The notes under the pieces: generated by a model | Told to the model about the DNA's origin: nothing | What the model saw: only the letters and a program-made list of their open reading frames with translations | The model's database searches: none | Translations under genes and position numbers: made by a program | Origin: Actinoplanes nipponensis | Lineage (GTDB): Bacteria > Actinomycetota > Actinomycetes > Mycobacteriales > Micromonosporaceae | Assembly: GCF_016862275.1 (NCBI RefSeq) | Contig: NZ_BOMQ01000069.1 | Coordinates: forward strand, 1 to 40,111 | Length of the DNA stretch: 40,111 nt | Reading direction: 5' to 3' | Shown: positions 15,661-26,186 of the stretch, piece by piece | Layout: every line of letters starts with the position of its first letter | How positions within the stretch are numbered: position 1 is the stretch's first letter

Positions 15661-15679
15661 GCAGCGGCGCCACCGCTGC
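15661..15679 (-). terminator. Hairpin downstream of the flavin monooxygenase gene
   Basis: Perfect 7-bp stem GCAGCGG/CCGCTGC with loop CGCCA, 20 nt after the stop of the minus-strand flavoprotein gene. A further 6-bp hairpin follows at 15638-15653. Together they are plausible as the end of the hut region transcript. No T-run. Confidence 0.45.
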
Positions 15680-15698
15680 ATCGATCCGGGAGAGTTTC

Positions 15699-17006
15699 CT
15701 AGGACCGGCCGCCGAGCCGCAGCACCCGGGCCACGACACCCGGCCGCAGCAGCTCGCTCGGGGGCGCGAGCAGCTGCTGCACCCGCAGGTAAACGTCGGT
15801 CAGCTCGGGCGACCGGTGCGTGGCGATCGCCAGCCGCCGGGCGTACCAGTTCGACACGGCGACCCCGTGCGGCCGCGGCCCGGTCGTCTGCGGATAGGCG
15901 AAGTCGTTGCCGACCGCGAACCGCCACGGCACGGCGATCACCGCGGCGGCCGCCCGGTAGTAGTCGCGGGCGGCGGCCGCTGTGGCGCCGCCGTGCCGGT
16001 CCAGGGTCCGGCCGAGCGCGCCCGCCGCCATCGCGGCGACCGTCATGCCCTGCCCGTAGATCGGGTTGAAGCTGCACACGGCGTCGCCGAGGGCCAGGAA
16101 GCCGGCCGGGTGCCGGTCCAGCTCCTCGAAGAGCCGGCGGCGGCTGGCCGGGAAGCGGATCGCGACCGGGTCGCCGAGCGGCTCGGCCTCGGCGATCAGC
16201 CGCGCCACGATCGGGTCGGGCAGGCTCCTCGCGTACGCCTCGAAGCCCGCCGCGTCGGTGGGCACCGCGCCGACGTGCCAGCCGCCGAGCGACACCAGCC
16301 AGCGGTCGTCCTCGATCGGCAGCACCAGCCCGGACCGCTGCTCCCGGGGCGCGTCGGGCAGCACGAAGGCCGCCTGCCAGCCCTCCAGCCGGCCCGGCTC
16401 CCGCCGGTAGAGCCGGGTGGCGTAGGCGACGCCGATCTTGACCTCGAGCCGGCGGGGCGCCGGCAGGCCGAGGTCGCCGAGCCACCGGTCGGACCGGTGG
16501 CCACGGCCGGAACAGTCCACGACCAGCTCGGCGGCGACGGTCTCGCCGGTGTCGAGCAGCACGCCGGTGACCGCCGCGGCGGTGCCGGTCAGCGCGGTGA
16601 CCGCCACCCCGTCGCGGAACGTCACGTTCGGGTCGGCGGCGACCCGGTCGCGCAGGACCGCCTCCAGCCGCGGCCGGCTCACCGAGGTGATGTCGTGTCC
16701 GACCGGCGCCCGTTCGCGGCGGCGGCCGAACCGGTAGTTGCACAGCCCGGAGCCCAGGTCGATGCGGGTGGCGCCGATCTCGGCCAGCGCGGCGTCCAGG
16801 CCGGGGAACAGCTCGCCCAGCTCGCGCAGCCCGGAGGCCAGCAGGATGTGCCCGTGCACGCCCTGCGGCACCCCGGGTCGTGGCTCGCCGTCCGCCGGCC
16901 GGGTGTCCCGGTCCACCACCATGACCCGCGCGTACCGCCGGCTCAGCACGCGCGCCGCGGCGAGCCCGCCGATGCCGCCCCCGATGACCACCGCCGAGCT
17001 GTCCAT
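15699..17006 (-). CDS. FAD-dependent monooxygenase/oxidoreductase
   Basis: A 435-aa flavoprotein of the p-hydroxybenzoate hydroxylase/geranylgeranyl reductase type. The Rossmann dinucleotide motif GGGIGG is at residues 9-14, an acidic residue ends the second strand (VMVVDRD), and the second FAD motif is GDAVCSFNPIYGQGM (about 305-319). No membrane anchor. Substrate unknown. It lies nine bases behind hutH but has its own -10, TAGGCT, six bases before the ATG and no ribosome-binding site, so it need not belong to histidine catabolism. Confidence 0.85.
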   Translation of the reverse strand: MDSSAVVIGGGIGGLAAARVLSRRYARVMVVDRDTRPADGEPRPGVPQGVHGHILLASGLRELGELFPGLDAALAEIGATRIDLGSGLCNYRFGRRRERAPVGHDITSVSRPRLEAVLRDRVAADPNVTFRDGVAVTALTGTAAAVTGVLLDTGETVAAELVVDCSGRGHRSDRWLGDLGLPAPRRLEVKIGVAYATRLYRREPGRLEGWQAAFVLPDAPREQRSGLVLPIEDDRWLVSLGGWHVGAVPTDAAGFEAYARSLPDPIVARLIAEAEPLGDPVAIRFPASRRRLFEELDRHPAGFLALGDAVCSFNPIYGQGMTVAAMAAGALGRTLDRHGGATAAAARDYYRAAAAVIAVPWRFAVGNDFAYPQTTGPRPHGVAVSNWYARRLAIATHRSPELTDVYLRVQQLLAPPSELLRPGVVARVLRLGGRS

Positions 17007-17012
17007 CGTGGA

Positions 17013-17018
17013 AGCCTA
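17013..17018 (-). promoter_or_regulatory. -10 box of the flavin monooxygenase, overlapping the hutH stop codon
   Basis: On the minus strand the TAG stop of hutH is the first half of TAGGCT, which is six bases from the ATG of the next gene. Same box and spacing as at rph. Confidence 0.5.
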
Positions 17019-18551
17019 GAGCAGCGGCCCGACCGCGTCCTCGATCTCCGCGCGCAACGCCCGGCCGGCGACGACCGCGCGGCACTGCTCGATGACCGGG
17101 GCCAGGAAGACGTCCGGGCCGGGCTCGCCGGCGCAGTCCCGCACCGCCGCTACCGCCGCGCGCCCGGCCGGCGAGGGGGTCAGCGGCGCCCGCAGCTGGA
17201 TGCCGCGGACCCCGGCCAGCAGCTCGACGGCGAGCAGGCTGGTCAGGTTGTCCAGGACCGTGCGCAGCTTCTTGGCCGCCGCCCAGCCCATCGACACGTG
17301 GTCCTCCTGCATGCCGCTGGTGGGCAGCGAGTCCACCGACGCGGGCGCGGCCAGCCGCCGGTTCTCCGCGACGATCCCGGCCGCCGTGTACTGGGCGATC
17401 ATGAGGCCCGAGTTGACACCGGCGTCCGGGGCCAGGAACGGCGGCAACGCCCGGTTGCGGGTCACGTCCAGCAGCCGGTCCACCCGGCGCTCGGCGATCG
17501 CGCCGACCTCGGCGGCGGCGATGGCCAGGAAGTCGGCGGCGAAACCGAGCGGCGCGCCGTGGAAGTTGCCGGTGGACTCCACCCGGCCGTCGGCCAGCAC
17601 GACCGGGTTGTCGACCACCGAGCGCAGCTCGCGCCCGGCGGTGGTCCGGACGAACTCGAGGGTGTCCCGGGCCGCGCCGGCGACCTGCGGCGCGCACCGC
17701 ATCGAGTACGCGTCCTGCACGGCGTGGGCCAGGTCGTCGCGGTGCGAGTCCATGATCGCCGAGTGCTGGAGCAGCCGGTGGATGTTCGCCGCCGAGTCCG
17801 ACTGGCCCGGGTGCGGGCGGATCGCGTGCAGCTCCGGCAGGAACGGCCGTTCCGAGCCGAGCATCGCCTCGATCGCCAGCGCCGCCGTCACGTCGGCCAT
17901 CGCGAACAGGTGCCGCGCGTCCTCGACGGCCAGCAGCAGCATGCCCAGCATGCCGTCGGTGCCGTTGATCAGCGCCAGGCCCTCCTTGGCGGCCAGCGCC
18001 AGCGGCTGCAGGCCGGAGCCGTGCAGCGCGTCGGCCGCGGCCATCCGGGCGCCGTCCTTGCCCAGCACCCAGCCCTCGCCCAGCAGCACCAGCGCGCAGT
18101 GGGCCAGCGGCGCGAGGTCACCGGAGGCGCCCAGCGAGCCGTGCTCGGGCACCCACGGGGTGATGTCGTGGTTGAGCAGGTCGACCAGCCCCTGCGCGAG
18201 CACCGGCCGTACCCCGGACAGGCCCAGGGCCAGCGACCGCACGCGCAGCAGCATCATCGCCCGCACCACCTCGCGCGGCATCGGGGCGCCGATGCCGGCG
18301 GCGTGCGAGCGGATCAGCGCGTGTTGCAGCTCGGCGCGGCGTTCCGGGGCGATGGACGTGTTCGCCAGCGCGCCGAAGCCGGTGGAGACGCCGTAGACGG
18401 GACGGCCGGACGCCTCGATGGTGTCCACGATGGCCCTGCTGCGGGCCATGGCGGCGACGGTGGCCTCGGACAGCTCGACGCGGGCGTCGTGCCGGGCGAC
18501 GGCGAGGACGTCGGCGGGGGTGATGCCGGTGGGTTCGACGGTAACGGTCAT
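17016..18551 (-). CDS. hutH: Histidine ammonia-lyase
   Basis: First enzyme of histidine degradation: removes ammonia from L-histidine to give trans-urocanate. 511 aa, normal length. The Ala-Ser-Gly triad that cyclises to the MIO cofactor is at 142-144 in HGSLGASGDLAPLAH. The catalytic Tyr53 lies in VYGVSTGFG, and SRP-type substrate residues and the QEDHVSMG loop are present. The ATG overlaps the hutI stop as ATGA, so translation is coupled; GGAGTG precedes it. Confidence 0.97.
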   Translation of the reverse strand: MTVTVEPTGITPADVLAVARHDARVELSEATVAAMARSRAIVDTIEASGRPVYGVSTGFGALANTSIAPERRAELQHALIRSHAAGIGAPMPREVVRAMMLLRVRSLALGLSGVRPVLAQGLVDLLNHDITPWVPEHGSLGASGDLAPLAHCALVLLGEGWVLGKDGARMAAADALHGSGLQPLALAAKEGLALINGTDGMLGMLLLAVEDARHLFAMADVTAALAIEAMLGSERPFLPELHAIRPHPGQSDSAANIHRLLQHSAIMDSHRDDLAHAVQDAYSMRCAPQVAGAARDTLEFVRTTAGRELRSVVDNPVVLADGRVESTGNFHGAPLGFAADFLAIAAAEVGAIAERRVDRLLDVTRNRALPPFLAPDAGVNSGLMIAQYTAAGIVAENRRLAAPASVDSLPTSGMQEDHVSMGWAAAKKLRTVLDNLTSLLAVELLAGVRGIQLRAPLTPSPAGRAAVAAVRDCAGEPGPDVFLAPVIEQCRAVVAGRALRAEIEDAVGPLL

Positions 18552-19696
18552 CGGGGCACTCCGTTGTGCAGCACTGTGCTGATCAGGGGGACACCCGGCC
18601 GGTAGGCCAGGTGCAGGAACGAGGGGGCGTCGAGGACGGCCAGGTCGGCCCGCGCGCCGGGGCGCAGCACGCCCACGTCGTCGCGGCGCAGGGCCCGGGC
18701 CCCGCCCGCGGTCGCGGCCCAGAGGGCCTCGGCGGGCGTCATGCGCATTTCCCGTACGGCCAGGGCCAGGCAGAACGGCATGGACGAGGTGTACGAGGAC
18801 CCGGGGTTGCAGTCGGTCGCCAGCGCCACGGTCACCCCGGCGTCGAGCAGCCGCCGCGCGTCCGGGTACGGCGACCGGGTGGAGAACTCGGCCCCGGGCA
18901 GCAACGTCGCCACGGTGTCCGACCCGGCCAGCGCCGCCACGTCCGCGTCGCCGAGATGGGTGCAGTGGTCGGCGCTGGCGGCGCCCAGCTCGACCGCCAG
19001 CCGCACGCCCGGCCCGGGGGCGAGCTGGTTGGCGTGCACCCGCAGCCCCAGCCCCGCCTTCGCCCCGGCGGTCAGGATCTCCCGGGTCTGGTCGCCGTCG
19101 AAGGCGCCCCGGTCGCAGAACACGTCGATCCACCGGGCGTGCGGCGCGGCGGCCGCGAGCATCGGCCCACCGACCAGCGCCACGTAGCCGTCGGGGTCGT
19201 CGCGGTACTCGGCCGGGACGACGTGCGCGCCGAGGAACGTGGTCTCCTCGGTCAGCTGCCGGGCGATCCGCAGGCTGCGGGCCTCCTGCGCGACGCTCAG
19301 GCCGTACCCGCTCTTGATCTCGATGGTCGTGGTGCCCTGCCGCCGGGCCTCGGCGACCAGCCGGCCGGCCGCGGCCAGCAGCTCCTCGTCGCTCGCGGCC
19401 CGGGTCGCGGCGACCGTGGTGCGGATGCCGCCGCCGGTGTAGGGCTCGCCGTTCATCCGGGCCGCGAACTCCGCGGCCCGGTCGCCGGCGAAGACCAGGT
19501 GGGCGTGGCTGTCCACGAAGCCGGGGATGACCGCGGCGCCGCCGACGTCGAGGCGCTCGTCGGCGTCGGGCGCCCCGCCCATCGGGCCCACCCAGGCGAT
19601 CCGGTCGCCGTCGACCACGACCGCCGCGCCGGTCAGCACGCCCAGCCCGGGGTCGTGGGTGGTCAGCTCCCCGATGCCGGTGATGAGCAGACTCAT
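18548..19696 (-). CDS. hutI: Imidazolonepropionase
   Basis: Amidohydrolase-superfamily enzyme of 382 aa that opens the imidazolone ring of 4-imidazolone-5-propionate to N-formimidoyl-L-glutamate. The metal motif is DSHAHLVFAGDR (His64 and His66), with later ligands near GAHVVPAEY and VALATDCNPGSS. The frame is open further upstream, but the ATG at 19696 has GGAGG at the right distance and begins at the expected family N-terminus. Third step of the pathway; stop overlaps hutH. Confidence 0.96.
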   Translation of the reverse strand: MSLLITGIGELTTHDPGLGVLTGAAVVVDGDRIAWVGPMGGAPDADERLDVGGAAVIPGFVDSHAHLVFAGDRAAEFAARMNGEPYTGGGIRTTVAATRAASDEELLAAAGRLVAEARRQGTTTIEIKSGYGLSVAQEARSLRIARQLTEETTFLGAHVVPAEYRDDPDGYVALVGGPMLAAAAPHARWIDVFCDRGAFDGDQTREILTAGAKAGLGLRVHANQLAPGPGVRLAVELGAASADHCTHLGDADVAALAGSDTVATLLPGAEFSTRSPYPDARRLLDAGVTVALATDCNPGSSYTSSMPFCLALAVREMRMTPAEALWAATAGGARALRRDDVGVLRPGARADLAVLDAPSFLHLAYRPGVPLISTVLHNGVPR

Positions 19697-19754
19697 GCGC
19701 GGCCACCTCCGGCTCGGGCGGCGCGGGCGGTCGCCGGGCGGCGGGTGCGGCCGG

Positions 19755-21038
19755 TCATGCCAGGGCCGCCCGGAGCGCGGCCGGGACGTCGAAGGCGGTG
19801 TGCCGGCCACCGTCCACGATCAGCCGGCCGTCGGCCAGCACGTGGGTGACGTCGGCGGCGGTCGCGGCGAAGATCGCGCCCGCCGGATCGACCCCGGCGG
19901 TGCGCACGCTGTCCAGCGCGACGGCGACCAGGTCGGCGCGGTTGCCGGCGGCGATCGATCCGGCGTCGTCCCAGCCCAGCGACGCGTGACCGGTCACGGT
20001 GGCGGCGGCCACGAGCTCGGCGGCGGCGAAGTGGCCGCGCCGCTCGGTGGCGAGCCGCTCGTCCAGCTCGACGCCGCGGGCCTCCTCGAAGAGGTCGATG
20101 ACCGCGTGGCTGTCGCTGCCCAGGGTGAGCCGGGCGCCCGCGCCGGCCAGCGCCCGGGCCGGGCCGATGCCGTCGGCCAGGTCGCGCTCGGTGGTCGGGC
20201 ACAGGCAGACGTACTGCCCGCCGAGGATGGCGAGGTCGGGCGGGGACAGGTGGGTGGCGTGCACCGCGGTCGTGAGCGGCCGCCAGACGCCCAGGCTGTC
20301 GAGCAGCTCGGCCGGGGAGCAGCCGTGCACCTGCCGGCACTGCTCGTTCTCGGCGCGCTGCTCCGACAGGTGGACGTGCACCGGCAACCCGTCGGTACGC
20401 TGCGCGAACGTCGCCATCCCGGGCACCGGCGCCGCCCGGACCGAGTGCAGGGCCGCGCCGATCCGCACGCCCGCCGTCGCGCGCAGCTCATTGTGGCGCG
20501 CCGCCCAGCCGTCGTAGTCGCCGTCGCCGAACCGCCGCTGCACACCCTCCAGCGGCTTGCCGTCCACACCGGACGTCAGGTAGACCGTGTCCAGCAGCGT
20601 GATCCGGATGCCGGCGTCGCGCGCGGCCGCGATCAGGGCGTGGCCCATCGCGTTCGGGTCGGCGTAGGGCGTGCCGTCCGGGCCGTGGTGCAGGTAGTGG
20701 AACTCGCCCACGCAGGTGATCCCGGCCAGGGCCATCTCGCCGTAGATGGCCCGGGCCAGGGCGAAGTAGCTGTCCGGGTCGAGCCGGCCGGCCACCGCGT
20801 ACATCAGCTCGCGCCAGGTCCAGAAGCTGCCGCGATCGCCGTGCGTGCGGCCGCGCAGCGCCCGGTGGAACGCGTGCGAGTGCGCGTTGGCCAGCCCGGG
20901 CAGCACGAGCCCGGGCAGCCGGGTCCCGGCCGGCGCGCTGCCCGGGGTCACCGCGGTGAAGCGCCCGCCGGCCACGTCGATGCGCACGTCGCGCGCGACG
21001 GCCCCGTCGACCCAGGCGTACTCCGCGAAGTAGCTCAC
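19755..21038 (-). CDS. hutF: Formimidoylglutamate deiminase
   Basis: A 427-aa amidohydrolase-superfamily enzyme that converts N-formimidoyl-L-glutamate to N-formyl-L-glutamate and ammonia. Metal ligands are in NAHSHAFHRALRG (His53, His55), then HVHLSEQ, HATHLS and GSDSHAVIDLFEE. It commits this organism to the five-step route, which needs a formylglutamate deformylase afterwards. GTG start overlapping the M20 gene stop (GTGA), with GGGAG upstream. A 58-base gap separates it from hutI, the longest within the operon after rpiR. Confidence 0.93.
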   Translation of the reverse strand: MSYFAEYAWVDGAVARDVRIDVAGGRFTAVTPGSAPAGTRLPGLVLPGLANAHSHAFHRALRGRTHGDRGSFWTWRELMYAVAGRLDPDSYFALARAIYGEMALAGITCVGEFHYLHHGPDGTPYADPNAMGHALIAAARDAGIRITLLDTVYLTSGVDGKPLEGVQRRFGDGDYDGWAARHNELRATAGVRIGAALHSVRAAPVPGMATFAQRTDGLPVHVHLSEQRAENEQCRQVHGCSPAELLDSLGVWRPLTTAVHATHLSPPDLAILGGQYVCLCPTTERDLADGIGPARALAGAGARLTLGSDSHAVIDLFEEARGVELDERLATERRGHFAAAELVAAATVTGHASLGWDDAGSIAAGNRADLVAVALDSVRTAGVDPAGAIFAATAADVTHVLADGRLIVDGGRHTAFDVPAALRAALA

Positions 21039-22209
21039 GCCGACAGCTCCCGGAGCACCGTCGCGAGGGCATCCACGCCGGCCGTGCAGTCGGCGTCGGT
21101 GGCGTGCTCGGCGGGGGAGTGGGAGATGCCGGTGGGGTTGCGGACGAACAGCATCGCGGTCGGCACGTGCGCGGACAGCACGCCGGCGTCGTGGCCGGCG
21201 CCGGTCGGCAGGATCGGCGCGGCGCCGAGCAACGTGGACAGACGGGACGCCAGCGCGGTGTCGAACGCGACCTCGGGGGAGGCCGATTCCGGTTCGACGC
21301 TGACCTGCGTACCGTCCTCGGCGGCCCGGTCGACCGCCCGCTTGACGATGGTCTCCACCAGCCGGTCCATGGTCGCGGCGTCCGCCGCGCGGGCGTCCAG
21401 CCAGCCCCGCACCAGCGAAGGGATCGCGTTGGTGGCGTTGGGCTGCACCGAGACCCGGGCGATCGTGGCCAGCGCCCCGGCCAGCCGGGCCTCGGTGTTG
21501 GCCGTCAGCACCGTGTACGCGAACGTCAGCATCGGGTCGTGCCGGTCGGCCATCCGGGTCGTGCCCGCGTGGTCCCCGTCGCCGGTGAAGTCCAGCCGCC
21601 AGCGCCCGTGCGGCCAGATCGCGCTGGCCACCCCGACCGGCGCCGCCAGCGCCCGGCCCTGCTCGATGTGCAGCTCGACGACCGCGCCGACCCGGCTCGC
21701 CAGCGCCGGCAGCGCCCCGGCCGGCCGCGCGCCCAGCGCCTCGCCGAAGCTCACCCCGTCGGTGTCGCACAGCGCGGCCGCGGTGTCCGGGTCGATGGCG
21801 CCGGTCAGCAGCCGGGACCCGAGGCACGGCACGCCGAAACGCCCACCCTCCTCCTCCACGAACGCGGCCACCGCGATCGGCCGCGCCGGGGTGACCCCGG
21901 CCGCCCGGAGCCGGTCCACGGCGAGGAACGCGCTGACGATGCCCAGCGGGCCGTCGTACCCGCCGCCGTGCGGCACCGAGTCGAAGTGCGAGCCGGTCAG
22001 CACCGTGCCCGGGCCCCACTGCCGGCCCCACCACGCGAACAGGTTGCCGTTGCCGTCGTCGGTGACCATCATGTCGCGGCGGTCGGCCTGGTTGCGGAAC
22101 CAGTCGCGCAGCACGAGCTCGGGGGCGCTGAGGGCGTACCGGAGATAGCCGCCGCCCGGGTCGCGGCCGATGGGCGCGATCTCGGCCCAGAGCCGCGCGA
22201 AGGCCGCGC

Positions 22210-22213
<4 letters not shown>
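21035..22213 (-). CDS. M20-family amidohydrolase (allantoate amidohydrolase-like), candidate N-formylglutamate deformylase
   Basis: A 392-aa dinuclear-metal hydrolase of the M20/AllC/hydantoinase-carbamoylase group. Metal ligands are visible as GSHFDSVPHGGGYDG (His, Asp), FVEEEGGRF (Glu) and ELHIEQG (His), with a late GAGHDAGVLS. The family releases carbamoyl, ureido or formyl groups from N-substituted amino acids. No classical HutG is visible in the operon. Its place between hutU and hutF, overlapped at both ends by GTGA, makes it the natural candidate for turning N-formylglutamate into glutamate plus formate. General family call is secure; the substrate is inference. Confidence 0.85.
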
Positions 22214-23844
<1,631 letters not shown>

Positions 23845-23855
23845 CGAAGGCTCCT

Positions 23856-24704
23856 TCACGCTTCAAAGATGTGGCGGCGGGCGGCGGTGGCCTCGAACTC
23901 CTCCAGGCGGCGCTGGGCCTGCTCCGGCGCCGCGTCGCACATCGCCTGGAGTAGCACCATGGCCATCGCCATCGGCCCGGTGTGCAGGTCGAACACGAGC
24001 TGGGTGCCGACCGGCGCGGGCAGCACCACGTCGGCGTGCGCGGCGACCGGGCTGACCGCGGAGTCGGTGAGCGCCACCACGGCCAGGCCGGCCGCGGTGA
24101 CCTCGCGGATCACCTCCAGCGTCTCCCGCGGGTACCGCGGCAGCACGATCGCCAGCATGGCGGTCGCGCCGGCGGCGCGGGCCTGATCGAGGCGATCCAG
24201 CAGCATGGTGCCGCCGTCGTCGAGCACCCGGACGTCCGGATGCACCTTGGCCGCGAAGTACCCGAAGTACGAGGCCAGCGGCCCGGCGGCGCGCAGGCCG
24301 AGCACGGGCAGCGGCCGGCTGGCGGCGAGCAGCCGCGCGCCCTGCCGGACCCCGTCGAGGCTGCCGAGCTGGTCCGCCAGCCGTTCCAGGTGCGACGTCT
24401 CGGCCCGCAGGGCCCGCTGCACCGGGTTGTCGCCGCTGTCGGCCGGAACGGCGCCGACCCCGACCAGGGAGCGCAGCTCGCGGCGCAGGGCGGGATAGCC
24501 GGCGTAGCCCAGGGCCATGGCGAACCGGGTGACGCTGGGCTGGCTCACCCCGGCCAGCTCGGCGACCTCGGCGGCGGAGAGGTAGGCGGCCGAGGGCGCG
24601 TGCTGGACCAGGCTGTGCGCGATCCGGCGCTGGGTGGGCGTCAGGCGGGCGCCCTGGAAGAGATCCAGCACCCGCTCCGCCGTCCTGGCCGCTCCGTCAT
24701 TCAC
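23856..24704 (-). CDS. RpiR-family regulator of the hut operon
   Basis: A 282-aa regulator with an N-terminal helix-turn-helix domain (about 1-77; VAELAGVSQPSVTRFAMALGY is the recognition helix region) and a C-terminal SIS sugar-phosphate-type domain (about 115-250). It heads the hut genes, 11 nt before hutU, so it probably controls them and itself. Its effector would be a pathway intermediate rather than a sugar phosphate; that is inference. The GTG start is six bases from TACTCT, and a palindrome GAAACTTTC lies just upstream of that -10. Confidence 0.9.
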   Translation of the reverse strand: MNDGAARTAERVLDLFQGARLTPTQRRIAHSLVQHAPSAAYLSAAEVAELAGVSQPSVTRFAMALGYAGYPALRRELRSLVGVGAVPADSGDNPVQRALRAETSHLERLADQLGSLDGVRQGARLLAASRPLPVLGLRAAGPLASYFGYFAAKVHPDVRVLDDGGTMLLDRLDQARAAGATAMLAIVLPRYPRETLEVIREVTAAGLAVVALTDSAVSPVAAHADVVLPAPVGTQLVFDLHTGPMAMAMVLLQAMCDAAPEQAQRRLEEFEATAARRHIFEA

Positions 24705-24710
24705 TCCAGC

Positions 24711-24731
24711 AGAGTATGCATAGAAACTTTC
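24711..24731 (-). promoter_or_regulatory. hut operon promoter with RpiR-type operator
   Basis: Minus-strand -10 TACTCT (24711-24716) sits six bases before the rpiR GTG. A perfect 9-base palindrome GAAACTTTC (24723-24731) lies in the spacer region, the GAAA-n-TTTC shape known for several RpiR regulators, so self-repression is likely. It overlaps the end of the upstream mocR-type gene by no coding bases. Confidence 0.55.
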
Positions 24732-24737
24732 AGAGCG

Positions 24738-26159
24738 CTAGTCCCTGGCCCGGTGCTGGTCGTCGAGAACCCGGCCGAGGATGCGCGCGCCCTCCGGGAA
24801 CCGGCCCGGATCCGGCCCCGCGTAGTTGAGCCGGACGTACGGCCCGGTCGGCTCGGCCGGGAACCACTCGGTGCCGGGCGCGACTATCAGCCCGGCCGCC
24901 TCGCAGTCCCGGGTGAGACGGCCCAGGTCCGTGCCGTCGGGCAGCCGTACCCACAGGTTCAGCCCGCCCGCCGGCACGTGCTCGAGGTCCGCGCGCGGGG
25001 CGTGTTCCCGAAGGGCGGCGACCAGCAGGTCGCGGCGGGCGCCCAACTGCCGGCGCAGCCCGCGCAGGTGGGTCTGCCAGGCCGGCTGGGTCACGATGTC
25101 CAGGGCCGCGGCCTGCAGCAGCCCGCTGACGTACATCGACTCGGCGCCGCGGTCGGCCAGGATCCGGTCCCGGGCCGGGCCGCGGGCGATGACCGCGGCG
25201 ACCCGGACGGCCGGGGACACGCTCTTGGTGAGCGAGCGCAGGTAGACGACGTGGCCGGCGTCGTCGCGGGCGGCCACCGGCAGCGGCCCGCCGGTGATGG
25301 CGAAGTCGTGCGCCCAGTCGTCCTCGACCAGGAACGCGCCGTGCCCGCGGACCACCTCCAGCACCCGGTCGTGCCGGCTCACCGGCCACTGCGCGCCGGT
25401 GGGATTGGCGTAGTTGGGCTGCGCGTAGAACAACCGGGCGGCGGTCTCCGCGAAAGCCCGGGCGAGATCGTCCGGGTCCGGCCCGGCCGGGCCGCTCGGC
25501 ACCGGTACGACCCGGACGCCGGCCTGCCGCGCGGCGAGGATCGCCCCCCAGTACGTCGGCGACTCCATCAGCAGCGGCTGCCCCGTCCCGGCCAGGGCGC
25601 GGAACACCGAGCTGAGCCCGCTCTGGCTGCCCGGCAGCACGATCACGTCGCTCGCCCGGGGCGGCGTCACGCCGGCCGGGGTCACCGCGCCCAGCTCCCG
25701 GGCGAACCACGACTGCAGCTCCGGCAGTCCCGCCACCGGCGACCGGGCGACCGCGGCGTCGGCGCGCGCGGCCCGGGTCACGGCGGCCCGCACCAGGCGC
25801 TCCGGCAGCAACTCGCGGTCGGGATAGCCGGAATGCAGGGCGATGACGTCGTCCGGGGCGCCGCGCAGCGGCGTGGACACCGGCACGACGGGGAACTGCG
25901 GCGACCGCAGCGCGGAGGTCTGCCAGCCGTAGTCGGCCGGCCGCACGGCCCGGGCCACCCGGACGAACGTGCCGGCGCCCGGGCGGCTCTCCACCAGCCC
26001 CGCGCCGCTCAGCCGGCGCAGGGCGCGCTGCACCGTCACCGGGCTCACCCGGTACCGGGCGACCAGCTCCCGCGTGGACGGCAGCCGGGCGCCCGGCGCC
26101 GCGGTGCCGATCCAGGCGCGGAGATCGTCGACGATGCGCGAACTGCTACCGTCATCCAT
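24738..26159 (-). CDS. MocR-type regulator (GntR wHTH fused to aminotransferase fold)
   Basis: A 473-aa PLP-dependent regulator. The N-terminal GntR winged helix (about 1-70; RYRVSPVTVQRALRRL) binds DNA. The rest is a fold-type I aminotransferase domain with NPTGA (252-256), VEDDWAHDF and the PLP lysine Lys312 in SLTKSVSPAVRV. MocR proteins usually control a transporter or enzyme for an amino compound or vitamin B6. Here the divergent neighbour is an EamA permease whose ATG overlaps this ATG. Leaderless: TACTCT lies eight bases before the start. Confidence 0.93.
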   Translation of the reverse strand: MDDGSSSRIVDDLRAWIGTAAPGARLPSTRELVARYRVSPVTVQRALRRLSGAGLVESRPGAGTFVRVARAVRPADYGWQTSALRSPQFPVVPVSTPLRGAPDDVIALHSGYPDRELLPERLVRAAVTRAARADAAVARSPVAGLPELQSWFARELGAVTPAGVTPPRASDVIVLPGSQSGLSSVFRALAGTGQPLLMESPTYWGAILAARQAGVRVVPVPSGPAGPDPDDLARAFAETAARLFYAQPNYANPTGAQWPVSRHDRVLEVVRGHGAFLVEDDWAHDFAITGGPLPVAARDDAGHVVYLRSLTKSVSPAVRVAAVIARGPARDRILADRGAESMYVSGLLQAAALDIVTQPAWQTHLRGLRRQLGARRDLLVAALREHAPRADLEHVPAGGLNLWVRLPDGTDLGRLTRDCEAAGLIVAPGTEWFPAEPTGPYVRLNYAGPDPGRFPEGARILGRVLDDQHRARD

Positions 26160-26186
26160 GAGAGAGCAGAGTAGCGCTACCGTGAT
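26146..26186. promoter_or_regulatory. Divergent promoter and direct-repeat operator of the MocR/EamA pair
   Basis: GCTACCGTCAT (26146-26156) and GCTACCGTGAT (26176-26186) are direct repeats exactly 30 bases apart, three helical turns. MocR regulators such as GabR bind direct repeats spaced by about three turns. A 10-base palindrome GTAGCGCTAC (26171-26180) overlaps the second copy. The minus -10 TACTCT (26168-26173) of the regulator and a plus TACCGT (26147-26152), five bases before the permease ATG, lie inside. Confidence 0.6.

Noticed and set aside
15459..18605. Very long plus-strand frame over the flavoprotein and hutH genes
   Set aside because: It is the antisense shadow of two well-identified minus-strand enzymes; Arg/Gly/Pro-rich with no domain.
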